From NCBI GenBank assembly GCA_032229975.1, contig JAVXVG010000045.1, forward strand, positions 46,515-110,514: 64,000 nt of DNA. The letters are read 5' to 3'. Source of the DNA: JAIVGV01 sp032229975 (lineage in GTDB: Bacteria > Acidobacteriota > Blastocatellia > Pyrinomonadales > Pyrinomonadaceae). Below are positions 1 to 9,300 of the stretch, one piece after another (position 1 is the stretch's first letter; each line of letters starts with the position of its first letter). The position numbers were made by a program, and so were the translations under genes. The notes beneath the pieces are model-generated. The model saw only the letters and a list, made by a program, of their open reading frames with translations. It searched no databases and was not told where the DNA came from.

Positions 1-83
1 AAACGTCTCCGGTTCGGAGCGGAGTATGACAGTTGGGACAGGGCGCGAAGGACACGGCTGTTCTCTCCTTTAATGACCGGAGA

Positions 84-106
84 TTATATCCGATTTTGGG
101 ATATAA
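84..106. promoter_or_regulatory. Palindromic operator upstream of XRE regulator
   Basis: A perfect 8-bp inverted repeat, TTATATCC at 84-91 and GGATATAA at 99-106, is separated by 7 bases. It lies about 30 bases upstream of the likely ATG of the XRE regulator at 135. Small XRE/Cro-type proteins commonly bind such palindromes and regulate themselves, so this is a plausible autoregulatory operator. No binding data exist; this is inference from symmetry and position. Confidence 0.5.
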
Positions 107-134
107 CGGCACTGGCAATTACTTTTTGCCCGCA

Positions 135-368
135 ATGGGCAAGAGTATCGGCACGTCTGAACAGAAGCGGCTGTTAGCCTTGCTGCGCCGCATCAGGCTC
201 GATGCCGGGTTAAGACAAGTTGATTTAGCAGAAAGGCTGAGACAGCCTCAGTCGTTCGTGAGCAAGTATGAGTCGGGAGAGAGACGGCTTGACCTGTTAG
301 AGCTTCGGCAGATTTGTGAGGCGGTCGGTATTACGTTGGCGAAGTTCATTCGGATGTTCGAGAAGTAA
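135..368 (+). CDS. XRE-family helix-turn-helix regulator
   Basis: This 77-residue protein is almost entirely one Cro/CI-type HTH domain: residues about 11-65 contain the pattern LRRIRLDAGLRQVDLAERL, then QSFVSKYESGERRLDLLEL and a C-terminal QICEAVGITLAKFI. The open frame extends upstream to position 33, but the shorter ATG at 135 is preferred because the extra 34 residues resemble no known domain and an 8-bp palindrome sits in that stretch. It acts as a cytoplasmic DNA-binding protein and may control neighbouring island genes. The target genes are unknown; the nearest gene on its right is transcribed towards it. Family call is secure, function as island regulator is inferred. Confidence 0.75.
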   Translation: MGKSIGTSEQKRLLALLRRIRLDAGLRQVDLAERLRQPQSFVSKYESGERRLDLLELRQICEAVGITLAKFIRMFEK

Positions 369-425
369 AGTGCCTCAGCAAGCAAGTAGAAGCATTAACC
401 ATCACCTGAAAGCAATAAGATTCGA

Positions 426-1388
426 CTATTTATTTCTGAGCATCCGCTTTAGTTCAGTAGATACCTCAAAGATGTGAATATACCCCCCGTTTAATTCTTC
501 CGCTTTAATTAAGCCTCTGTCTTTTAGGACATTTAACACATGGTCAACAATCATTTGGGGCTGTTTTAGCGCCTCGATGATTGACTCATTAGTATCCTTG
601 TCTTCATTGACAAGTTGGAAAGCCACTGAAGCAAATATATTGTCGTAACCATCAATGTAAATCCTAGCGTATTCGTCGAAGCCGGATGTGTTGATGTTGA
701 AGCTGTAGAACGTAAATTCTCCACCCATAACGAAGTGCGGCTCGATGTAATATCGCTCATGCAGCAATGTTAGTGACTCGAACGCCTCATCCTTTGGAAT
801 GTCGAAGTTTTTAGCCTTCTCTATCACCTTCTCAACGTTAATAACGTAACGGTGTCCGTCTTCAATCGCAGTCTCACACGCCAGCTTGAACATTAGGCTA
901 TCTACTTTTGTAAGCCCAGGAATGGTATCAATCACTGTCTGAGCATAAGCAGGGGGAGCACCGATGGGTGGCTTCTCCCTATGCTCGTATATCGCCCTCA
1001 CAATACGCTCAAGTTCCGTATCGTAGTTGTTCAGGTCGTTAACCCTCTCCCAAACCGTAGATTGCAAAGCCTCTGGCACTTGGCAATCGTCAATCACCAC
1101 TGGAATGAGCTTGCTCACACCGTTAATCTTCTTAACCATCGCGGCATTCAGTTCTTCTTTCACCCACGGCTTATCAACGCTGTTCTTCGAGAGAACTACG
1201 ATTACAGCTTGAGCGTCCTTGATTCCTTCCTCAAAAATCTTGTCAATGAGGCTATCGCCGGGAAGAATCTCCCACTTGTCGAGCCACGCATCTATGCCCT
1301 TAGCACGCAGCTTTGTGGCAAAGCCTAAGACGAAGCGTTCCTTATCTTCGCTGGCGTGACTGACGAATACTTTAGGATTCATTTTCAC
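426..1388 (-). CDS. TIR-domain protein, putative NADase defence effector
   Basis: Residues 5 to about 130 are a TIR-type domain: it opens with KVFVSHASEDKERFV, continues AWLDKWEILPGDSL, and has VVLSKNSVDKPWVKEELNAA. By alignment with the SARM1 TIR motif ending WVHKE, Glu79 is the probable catalytic glutamate for NAD cleavage. The remaining about 190 residues are not recognised; they look mixed alpha/beta and could be a winged-helix-like sensing region. There is no signal peptide or membrane segment. The gene starts 24 bases after the stop of the SEC-C/MauJ-like gene, so the two probably form a transcriptional unit. The first codon is GTG; an ATG two codons later (1382) is an alternative. Bacterial TIR proteins often deplete NAD during phage infection; that role is inferred here. 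Confidence 0.8.
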   Translation of the reverse strand: MKMNPKVFVSHASEDKERFVLGFATKLRAKGIDAWLDKWEILPGDSLIDKIFEEGIKDAQAVIVVLSKNSVDKPWVKEELNAAMVKKINGVSKLIPVVIDDCQVPEALQSTVWERVNDLNNYDTELERIVRAIYEHREKPPIGAPPAYAQTVIDTIPGLTKVDSLMFKLACETAIEDGHRYVINVEKVIEKAKNFDIPKDEAFESLTLLHERYYIEPHFVMGGEFTFYSFNINTSGFDEYARIYIDGYDNIFASVAFQLVNEDKDTNESIIEALKQPQMIVDHVLNVLKDRGLIKAEELNGGYIHIFEVSTELKRMLRNK

Positions 1389-1412
1389 TACTCTAAGTTC
1401 CTAGAACTCTCT

Positions 1413-2582
1413 TTACGCACTAAACATCTGCGGATATTCTTGTTGCAGCAAGTATCGGGCGATGCATTTACAGAGTGGTAGCCACTTCGCAACTTCATTG
1501 ATGTGCAAGGCTTCGTCAATGTTGTAAGTCTCTAACGTTTCATCTCGTAATATGGCGTGAGCAATCTTGTTCCTAACCATATCTAACTCCTTATTGCTGT
1601 CAATCAAGTTGCCGAGGGTACGCCCTGCTGCCTCTGTTGGAAATACTTGACTAAGTGCAAGGTCGCTCCAATTTTGACGAGTGAACAGTGAATTGAGCCA
1701 AGCTACTTGTTCACTACGGTCTTTAGGGAGAAATTCCTTTTCTCGTGCAGGGGGTTTTTCGCCTCTGGCTACTGCTTCTTGATTTTCCCGCGCCGTCCGG
1801 TCGCTCCTAATTCTCTTAATGCCTTCGATGATTTTGTAGTAACACAGGTATTGATAATTGGGGCTATTACTGTTGAGTGCTTCACGATACAAACTGGCAA
1901 ATTTAGCCAAGTCTTTATCTGCCTGGTAGCCAGTAAAGACAGGGACAGGCTTCTGAATAAATGGTAGCGTTAGGTTACTGATTAAATTTTGCGTGGATAA
2001 TTCGATTGTAGTCAGCCTGTAGATATAGAGCGGAACATCAGCCGCAAGCGAGAGTCGGCTCAACGCAGTTGATAGTGCGTTGTAGGCTTTTAAGTTGGCG
2101 TCACCAAAATGTTGAGCGTCAAGCTGTTCAATTTCAATCTTACCAAGAAATCCTTTCTCATTAGGGTATCCGAATAACGTTATATCTCCATCGGGCAGCT
2201 TCGACTCAATCTCAATTCTCAATTCGTTGGGGTCGCCAATAAAAATATGGGAATCACCTTTCAGGTCATCAGCAAAAGAGATGTGATTTTCTTTTAGTGG
2301 TGCGTATCCAGGTCGGCTCAAAATAAAAGTAACCTTGTACTTGCCAGGAGAGCCGGATGGACTGACTGCGTTTCTTGGGTCATTAGGGTCTTTGTAACCT
2401 CTCGTGAGGGTCATAAAAATTGGTATGCCTGACAGCCCCCAAGTACCTTCCAACTTTAGGTGAGTCGTAGAAGCAGCCTCAACTTGTTTTTCAGACATGA
2501 TTTGCTCCGGTGCGGCGCAGCACTTCTTATACTTTCTACCGCTACCACAAGGACAACTCTGATTGCGCCCTATTTTCGCCAT
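1413..2582 (-). CDS. SEC-C motif protein with MauJ-like C-terminal region
   Basis: The N-terminus carries a clear SEC-C zinc-binding motif: RNQSCPCGSGRKYKKCC at residues 6-22, with Cys10, Cys12, Cys21 and Cys22. The middle (about 45-170) is unrecognised. The C-terminal third (about 230-389), including a DMVRNKIAHAIL stretch and nearby charged helices, resembles the region found in proteins annotated as MauJ-like or in HEPN-type helical proteins; I cannot settle which. It precedes the TIR gene by 24 bases and follows a DUF1508 gene by 74 bases. SEC-C motifs are frequently appended to accessory and defence proteins, so it may act as sensor or partner of the TIR effector. That pairing is inference from gene order only. 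Confidence 0.55.
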   Translation of the reverse strand: MAKIGRNQSCPCGSGRKYKKCCAAPEQIMSEKQVEAASTTHLKLEGTWGLSGIPIFMTLTRGYKDPNDPRNAVSPSGSPGKYKVTFILSRPGYAPLKENHISFADDLKGDSHIFIGDPNELRIEIESKLPDGDITLFGYPNEKGFLGKIEIEQLDAQHFGDANLKAYNALSTALSRLSLAADVPLYIYRLTTIELSTQNLISNLTLPFIQKPVPVFTGYQADKDLAKFASLYREALNSNSPNYQYLCYYKIIEGIKRIRSDRTARENQEAVARGEKPPAREKEFLPKDRSEQVAWLNSLFTRQNWSDLALSQVFPTEAAGRTLGNLIDSNKELDMVRNKIAHAILRDETLETYNIDEALHINEVAKWLPLCKCIARYLLQQEYPQMFSA

Positions 2583-2656
2583 GATGCGGCATTAGGGGGG
2601 AGTGCCACGCAGGAGAATGAGCGTGACACTATCCTTCCTGTTTTTGCCATTGCTGG

Positions 2657-2827
2657 CTACTTCTCCTTCACGGGCGCGTTGGCAGAACCTTTGACCAGAT
2701 TGATGGCGTCTAAGCAGTCCTGCTTGTTGTGGTAGCTCTCGCCTGAGTTAGCGATGATGCGGTTGTTCGCTGCGACCAAGTGCCAGCGCCATTGCTTGTT
2801 GGCGTCCTGCCAGTAAAAGTAGGTCAT
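2657..2827 (-). CDS. DUF1508 (YegP-like) small protein
   Basis: This 56-residue protein has one DUF1508 unit: MTYFYWQDANKQWRWHL, then NNRIIANSGESYHNK and CLDAINLVK. YegP-family proteins usually have one or two such repeats; their biochemical role is unknown. I place the start at 2827 because the complement reads GGAAGGAGAGAAGGA immediately before this ATG, a strong ribosome-binding site; the longer frame to 2881 has 18 extra unlike residues. It lies between the trypsin-like and SEC-C genes in the same orientation, with gaps of 175 and 74 bases. Confidence 0.7.
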   Translation of the reverse strand: MTYFYWQDANKQWRWHLVAANNRIIANSGESYHNKQDCLDAINLVKGSANAPVKEK

Positions 2828-3002
2828 TCCTTCTCTCCTTCCGGTTGCGTTCTCCTTATCAACAGAGAGAACTGTTAGCAATTCGGGAGCTATGTGGCTT
2901 GCCGCTTTATATCAAAAATTTGTCTCTGGCACAATACATAATCCCAACAATGCAACACATTTGATAAATATGCACCTTCGGTTGCCCCAACTACCCTGAG
3001 TA

Positions 3003-3911
3003 TTATTCCCCTTCTCTACTGCCGGAGGTTAGCAGATGAGAATTTTTAGCAAGCCACTCCCGTTCTTGTCGGCGTCGTTGTTTTTTTAACTCATCGCTCT
3101 CTAAGAGTTTTGTTACTTCTTGTATGGGAGTAACTATTGCTATCCCGGTGTTCACGGTCAATGGTTCATCTTCCGCATATCCAACATAGTTCTTTCGCGT
3201 CCTCAAATCCCAATGTCCACGAATCAGTCCTAACAGACCGGGAGACATGACACTCTCGGCAGCAACGGCACTATAAAGACCACGACCTTGTGCTGCGAAC
3301 ACAGGCGAGCCACTTAGTCCCCCAAGAGAACGAACCTCAATCAAGTAAGCCTCATACTCTTGACCTGAGTTCTCATCTATTAACGGCTCTTCCGGCATAG
3401 CGGCAATATTGCCTGAGCGAACAATCGGTATGTTTTTTCGTCTTCCTTCTCGGTGTGAAAACAACCCTAAGATGAATACGGCGTCGCCTATACCTACATT
3501 GAAAGTGTTTAGCTTGCGGTCTGTAGCGAATGATGATTGAGATAAAGCCTGATGTACTACAGCATCCTCTTGTAATAAGTTGAATGGTCTTGCTGCGATG
3601 TCAATCGCGCCATCATCCGGGAAAATCCAATCATCGAGCGGAACTGGGAGGAAATCAGCGTCACCAAATTTGACGAAATCGGTTAATCTAGGGTCAAAGT
3701 TTAACCGTACATACAAGTCCCCGTGCTCTTTAACCTTCTCTATACAATGTCTGGCTGTAATCAAATATACGTGGAACAGCCGTGAATCTGTTTCTCCGGG
3801 GATGGCTATGAAGAAGCCTGTGCCTCTGGACTGATACTTAAAGCTTTCACCATCAGCCAGTCTTACCGCTAGGTAGCAAATAATATTTTTCAGATTATCT
3901 GGAACTCTCAT
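3003..3911 (-). CDS. Trypsin-like serine protease, cytoplasmic
   Basis: The catalytic triad can be read in order: His55 in LITARHC, Asp104 in DDGAIDIAARP and Ser200 in GGLSGSPVF, which matches the GxSGxP serine motif of chymotrypsin-fold proteases. The family normally shows this H-D-S order with similar spacing. There is no signal peptide, so the enzyme should act inside the cell, unlike most secreted trypsins. The last about 50 residues are highly charged. It is embedded in a defence cluster, 72 bases downstream of an EVE-type gene. Cytoplasmic trypsin-like proteases occur as effectors or activators in some antiphage systems; such a role here is inference. Confidence 0.75.
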   Translation of the reverse strand: MRVPDNLKNIICYLAVRLADGESFKYQSRGTGFFIAIPGETDSRLFHVYLITARHCIEKVKEHGDLYVRLNFDPRLTDFVKFGDADFLPVPLDDWIFPDDGAIDIAARPFNLLQEDAVVHQALSQSSFATDRKLNTFNVGIGDAVFILGLFSHREGRRKNIPIVRSGNIAAMPEEPLIDENSGQEYEAYLIEVRSLGGLSGSPVFAAQGRGLYSAVAAESVMSPGLLGLIRGHWDLRTRKNYVGYAEDEPLTVNTGIAIVTPIQEVTKLLESDELKKQRRRQEREWLAKNSHLLTSGSREGE

Positions 3912-3983
3912 GCCGAGAGATTACCGTCCATTTGTCTTGAGTGAAGTAACTTTGGTGTTGTGTATTGTGAGAAGCACATAGCA

Positions 3984-4490
3984 CTAAGGCGTCGGTAGTC
4001 GCAATATCTCATTAATAAGAAACTTACCGAAGCCCTCCGATACTCGGAGTTTGTCGTTGCCGAATTGCAGACTTCCGAGTTTCACCTTGTCGTGCGGGTT
4101 TCGCTCGCCGTATTCAGCCGCGAGGCTGAACGGTCTCAACCCGTACCTGTGCCAATACGTTCCGAAAGTCGGCGTGAGGTTTCTTGTCTCAATGTTCCAT
4201 TGCCACCGCTTAAGGTGAGGATGCCGCTCCATCTCTTCAGCCGTGACGTGAACGGGCGAAGCGACAACTTCAGCCACGAACATTAACTTTGAAACCTTAA
4301 TCCGATAGACGATAAGAACGTCTCCGACCCTTACGCTATTCGGAGTCCTAGCGAATCCTATTGTGATAGTGGAGTCGTTAAATACTTGCTCGCCCTCTTC
4401 CGGGGAGAAGTCGGGATGCCCCCACGGTTTAATCCAGAATTGTCTCTCGCCAGCATTAAGCATTAGGCGGTTTAAGTTTTCGTTGTCCAT
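3984..4490 (-). CDS. EVE/PUA-like domain protein, possible modified-base reader
   Basis: The 168-residue protein has features of the EVE/PUA-like fold: an N-terminal aromatic segment RQFWIKPWGHP, and a core RVGDVLIVYRIKVSKLMFVAEV, which resembles the beta strands where such proteins flip out modified bases. It also has a conserved-looking RWQWNIETRNL segment. EVE-family proteins recognise modified cytosines and are often fused to or next to restriction nucleases. The gene starts 15 bases after the DUF262 gene stop, so the two are likely co-translated. The assignment rests on pattern recognition without alignment, hence the moderate confidence. Confidence 0.5.
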   Translation of the reverse strand: MDNENLNRLMLNAGERQFWIKPWGHPDFSPEEGEQVFNDSTITIGFARTPNSVRVGDVLIVYRIKVSKLMFVAEVVASPVHVTAEEMERHPHLKRWQWNIETRNLTPTFGTYWHRYGLRPFSLAAEYGERNPHDKVKLGSLQFGNDKLRVSEGFGKFLINEILRLPTP

Positions 4491-4505
4491 TTTGAATGGC
4501 GAGAA

Positions 4506-6299
4506 TTACTGTTGATTTATTACGTCAATCGAGTGTTGAGCAGTATCAATCTCTTCGAATGGTATTCCGGAAAGTTTTGCTCTAAGGTTTTCTATTATCA
4601 AATCAACTCGCCTTGCGAGAAATAAATCCAGTGCGGTTTCAGGCATATCATCATTCCTTGCCCACGCTAAAATCTCCATCGGCAATAAATGCGTTGGCAT
4701 TACTGCTTCAAATTCCGCCTTATCATAGTCTTTAATATATTCCAGTGGATTTCTGTTGGTAATGTCCAAGTTCGTAATTTGAGTCAGAAAGGCGATGTTC
4801 ATTAAACTGTCACTGTTGATTTGATTTAGATGTTGATTTTTCAGAACGTAATCCGAATTGGTTGGGAAAATGTGGTGCAGGTTAGGTTTGTCTGTAGAGA
4901 AAAAAAGGTTTTGTGCCAGCACGTCTCTGTCGCAATGCTCCCAATCTTTTGGTTGTTGGCTTGCGTATAGCGAAAGAATCGCACGACTCATACGTCCCTT
5001 CGAACTATATGTGGCTGAGCGCAATTTTTCCTTGTCAATCAAGAACCGATTAAATTGATACTCGTGATTGTTTTTCTCCTTGTCCAGAAAATCAATATGC
5101 TGGAATAGTTGTGTTGTATTGGTCAGCAAATCGCTGTTATGGAATGAATAGAACCAAAAATACTTTTTGAGAAAATCATAAGTTGGGTTTGGGTTCTTAT
5201 AAAAGTACGCCGTAATGGTGAAGTAGAAATACCTTAGAGGAATCAAATGCGGGGTTCTGATGTGCAGATGGTTTTCAAAAAAATCGAAGGTCTTTAGGAT
5301 TGCTTTCTCTGCTTCATCCCATATTGTGAGGATGTGCTCTCTTTTAATTTCATTCAAATAACGGTCTGTTATATTGGCAACACCACTATTGGATATGTGT
5401 CTGTTGATTAAAACTGCAAGAATCTGCAAATAGTCTAAGTCACTAATATCCAAGAACTGACTCTGATTTACTTTCCTGAAAGACCCAATCAAATCCCTCA
5501 AATAAAATCCTTCATCATTGCCATCAGCGGGTTTGAATGTTTTAGCAACAACAATATCAAAGATGTTCAGCGGTTTCCCCGCTTGGTTAATGCGTTCAAA
5601 TATCTGGCATACCTCTGAGACCTGTATCCCTTTAACTTCGATAAAAGATACCCGATAATTGTCGAGAATTTCTTTCACTCTCCTCAATTCCTTGCGGACT
5701 TGATGGTCATAATCTTTATATTCAGGGTTCTCGTGTTCGACAAGGTTTCGCTCGACATTTCCGAACTGATTTTTGATGTCGAGCAGTTTTACGACAAGTC
5801 CTTCATCGAAGCGTTTTTTCTTTCCAATGTTTTGTCTAATTTCGCCGCTCCTATCATCTATGTCATCCCAAAATAAAAACCTGTTTTTATAGCTCTCATC
5901 ATCGGTGTTGCTGTCAAAGGGAATCGTCAGGTCAATATAAAGCGAAGGATTGAAATTCGGTCTGCCTTCGATGCTGCCTCCATAAAGAGAAGTCAACAAA
6001 GATGTGGTTCTTTGTTGCCCGTCAAGGATGTATTGATATTCGGTTCGGCTGAAATTTGGGTCGGTTATTTGATGTCCGCCTATTTCTCGATGGTTCTGAA
6101 GCTTCAAATCCGTCTTCCAGATAAGTATGCTGCCAAGAGGGTAGAACTTATAAATACTGTCCCACAGCTTCTTTACATTTTCTTTTTCCCAAACGATGTC
6201 TCTTTGGAAGGTAGGTATCTGGTAATTCTTACTGAGCAATTCATCAAGGTACGTTGTCAGTCCTTTGTTGGTCGGGAAAATTCTGTCTGTGTAGTTCAC
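4506..6299 (-). CDS. DUF262/DUF1524 protein, GmrSD-like type IV nuclease
   Basis: This 597-residue protein starts with a DUF262 domain: QIPTFQRDIVWEKENVKKLWDSI near residues 27-50, and the hallmark DGQQRTTSLL at 93-102, a ParB/Srx-fold nucleotide-binding motif. The C-terminal part has HHIFP at 475-479 and a later NIAFLTQITN, the His-Asn arrangement of DUF1524/HNH nucleases. GmrSD enzymes of this architecture cleave DNA with modified (for example glucosylated) cytosines using nucleotides. The start is GTG at 6299, preceded on the complement by AAGGAGAATTGCA. It begins 24 bases after hsdR stops, which puts it in the type I operon. Confidence 0.8.
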   Translation of the reverse strand: MNYTDRIFPTNKGLTTYLDELLSKNYQIPTFQRDIVWEKENVKKLWDSIYKFYPLGSILIWKTDLKLQNHREIGGHQITDPNFSRTEYQYILDGQQRTTSLLTSLYGGSIEGRPNFNPSLYIDLTIPFDSNTDDESYKNRFLFWDDIDDRSGEIRQNIGKKKRFDEGLVVKLLDIKNQFGNVERNLVEHENPEYKDYDHQVRKELRRVKEILDNYRVSFIEVKGIQVSEVCQIFERINQAGKPLNIFDIVVAKTFKPADGNDEGFYLRDLIGSFRKVNQSQFLDISDLDYLQILAVLINRHISNSGVANITDRYLNEIKREHILTIWDEAEKAILKTFDFFENHLHIRTPHLIPLRYFYFTITAYFYKNPNPTYDFLKKYFWFYSFHNSDLLTNTTQLFQHIDFLDKEKNNHEYQFNRFLIDKEKLRSATYSSKGRMSRAILSLYASQQPKDWEHCDRDVLAQNLFFSTDKPNLHHIFPTNSDYVLKNQHLNQINSDSLMNIAFLTQITNLDITNRNPLEYIKDYDKAEFEAVMPTHLLPMEILAWARNDDMPETALDLFLARRVDLIIENLRAKLSGIPFEEIDTAQHSIDVINQQ

Positions 6300-6323
6300 T
6301 GCAATTCTCCTTCGAGATTACTG

Positions 6324-9300
6324 TCAAGCTGCCTGATTGAATATGCTATTTCCTGCTCCGAAATAAGCAGAACGAATGTGCTGATACGTTAGCCTGCACT
6401 TCTCGTCATAAAGCTCTTGCGTATAAGTTGCGGGAAGAGTCTCAAAGACTTCTTTAATAGTTTCTTCTACATCGGCACGAGCCTGTTGTTTAAGCCGCCA
6501 ATCCAACACAAGCTTTTCACGCTTCAAAGTGTTCAGTAACTCTTTTGCAACTCTCTTTACTTCTGTCTCTTCCTTTGGGCTCAACTTCGGCTCTGGTTTC
6601 GTGAGAATGTCGAATAGCGCAAGTTCCTCTTCTGTTAGACCTTCTCTGATATGTCGCTGCTCTTCTTCAGATAGATTTTGGGCGAAGCTCTTCAACTCTT
6701 CAAAGAATGTTTCTATGTTCTGGCTTCCGGCGTTGTACTCATCAATCATCTTTTGAAACTTCTGAAGATAGTCAATGCGCGAGTGGTTAAGCTCCACCAA
6801 CTGCTTCAATCTTTGCTCTATAAGTCCACGCAACTTTTCGGCTTCCGTTCGCTTATGTGTTGATAACTTGAAGCGTGCGGCTAAGGCTTCAAAATCAATC
6901 TCGCTTAGATTGACCAAGCCAGCCGATTCGAGGTCTTGTCCGACGGGCGCTTTGATAATGTAGCCTTCGGTTGCGATTGACTCATCAAGCAGTCCTTCAA
7001 CCTCGCGCATAATGTCTGCTATGTCGGCTGGCTCTGATAGTGAACGAATCTTTTGCACCAAGACGCCGAAGACAACGGCATCATGCGCCACTTCGTTCGC
7101 GGCTTTGTCCGGAAGTATGGCTTTATAGATGCGAACAACTTGGTTGGCTTTGAGAAGAAAGGCTTTCTTCTCTTCTTTGGTAGCTATTAAGGCTTCGACG
7201 GCATCATCAAGTAACTTCACGCGCTCGAACTTCGTAGCTCGCTGTATTGCGCCAACGTCAATCCCCTTACTTTCACAGTAAGCACGCGCGTCTGCGATAA
7301 AGGTTTTAAGCTCATCGACAAGGGCTTGCTTGTTCTCAATCGGATTGTCCGATGCCCCGCCAGCAGAACCAACGGCAGGCGCGGCATAGATGGCTAGTGC
7401 TTTCTGTAGGTCGCGGAAGACGTTCGCGTAATCAACAATCAAGCCTGCGACCTTGCCCGGCGCGACACGGTTCGCCCTTGCGATGGTCTGCATGAGCGTG
7501 TGATTACGCATGGGCTTATCGAGGTAAATGGTCGAACAACTCGGCACGTCAAAGCCCGTTATCCACATGGCACAGACGAAGACGAAACGAAACTTGCTGT
7601 CGGGGTCTTTGAAAAGCTCATCAAGGTTTTCGTTGACCATGCGGCGACGATGCGGCATTATGTCAACGCCCTTCTTCTGCAAGTCTTCAATTTCGTTCTG
7701 CGATTGAGAGACGACGACCGCCATATCAATCTCTTCCATCTCTTTAATAAGAGATTCAAGGCGCGGGCGCTCTTCGTCTGTGGCGTTAGGCAGTTGGGCT
7801 TTGAAGCTTGAGAGTTTGGCTTGCCAGTGCTTCTGAACTTTGTCGTACATCTTCACGGCTGTCGCCTTGTCAAGACAAATCATCATTGCCTTGCCCTTAT
7901 AGCCGCGCCCTAAGAAATGTTCGACCACATCGGCGGCGACGGTTTCGAGTCGGTCGTCGCGGGTGAAGATTTGATAGTCCCTTGAGAACTCGCGTTCGAG
8001 ACGCTTTTCCTGCTCTTCGTTAAGCTCCGCTTCTTCGAGCAACTGCTCCATGTCTTCGTTCAGTTGCGGGTTGACGAGTTGAAGTTCGGGGACGCGGTTT
8101 TCGTAGTAGAGGGGGACGGTCGCGCCGTCTTGGATTGACTGGCGGAAGTTATAGACGGAGACGTAATCGCCAAAGACCTCGCGCGTGCGCTCCTCTTCGC
8201 CTTTGATTAGGGGCGTCCCGGTGAAGCCGATAAACGCCGCGTTAGGCAGCGCGTTACGCATGTTCAGGGCGAGCGCGTCGTACTGGCTGCGGTGCGCCTC
8301 GTCCGTAATAACGATAATGTCTTTGCGGTCTGAGAGCTTCGGATATTCCTTGCCGTCTGTGGTGCGGAACTTCTGAATCAAGGTGAAGATGTAGCGGTGG
8401 TCTTCCTGTAATAGTTGCTTGAGATGTTCGCCGCTCCCGGCTTGCGCTTCGGCTTCGCTGATAGCCCCGGTCGTGACGAAGGTTTTATAGATTTGCTCGT
8501 CCAGTTCGTCGCGGTCAGTGACGACGGCGAAAGTCCAGTTGCCTTTTATCTTGCGAAGAATCTTTTGAGTGAAGAAGACCATCGAAAGGCTTTTACCTGA
8601 GCCTTGCGTGTGCCAGAAGACGCCCAGACGCCCCTCGTTGTTCTCAATCTCGCGGACGGCTTTGATAGCACGGTTGACACCTAAGTATTGATGGTTCTTG
8701 GCGACCTTCTTAACGAGCCCGCCGCGTACTTCTTCAAAGACCGTGAAGTTTTCAACTATATCTAAGAAGCGAGAAGGCTCGCAGACGCCGCGCAGGACTG
8801 TTTCAAGGGAGATAACGCCTTGCTCTTCTTCGTCTGAAATCTTCTTCCATTCAAAGAAGTGCTCCCATTCAGCCGTGAATGTGCCAATGCGCGTTTCGCT
8901 GCCGTTGGACAGAATGATGAGCGCGTTGGGGATGAAGAGTTGGGGAATCTCGTTTCTGTAAGCGCGAAGATTGTCTTTGTAAGCGTTCTCAATCGCCCTG
9001 TGCGATGCCTTCAACTCGATGAACAGCAAAGGCAAGCCGTTAACGAAGCCGAGCAAGTCAGAGCGGCGTAGATACAGTTCACCTTGAATCCAGAATTGAG
9101 AGGCGAGAAAGAAATCGTTGTTTGCGGGAGTAGCCCAATCAATAACCTTCAGAGTTTCAAATGTGGTGCTGCCGTCTTCGCCTTTGACCGAAACCCTCAC
9201 GCCTTCTTTTATCAGGCGGTAAAACTCTTGATTCGCGTTGACGGGAATCATTGCCGAGCGGTCGCGGGTTAGCTCTTCGACGGCTTGGTTATAGGCGTCG

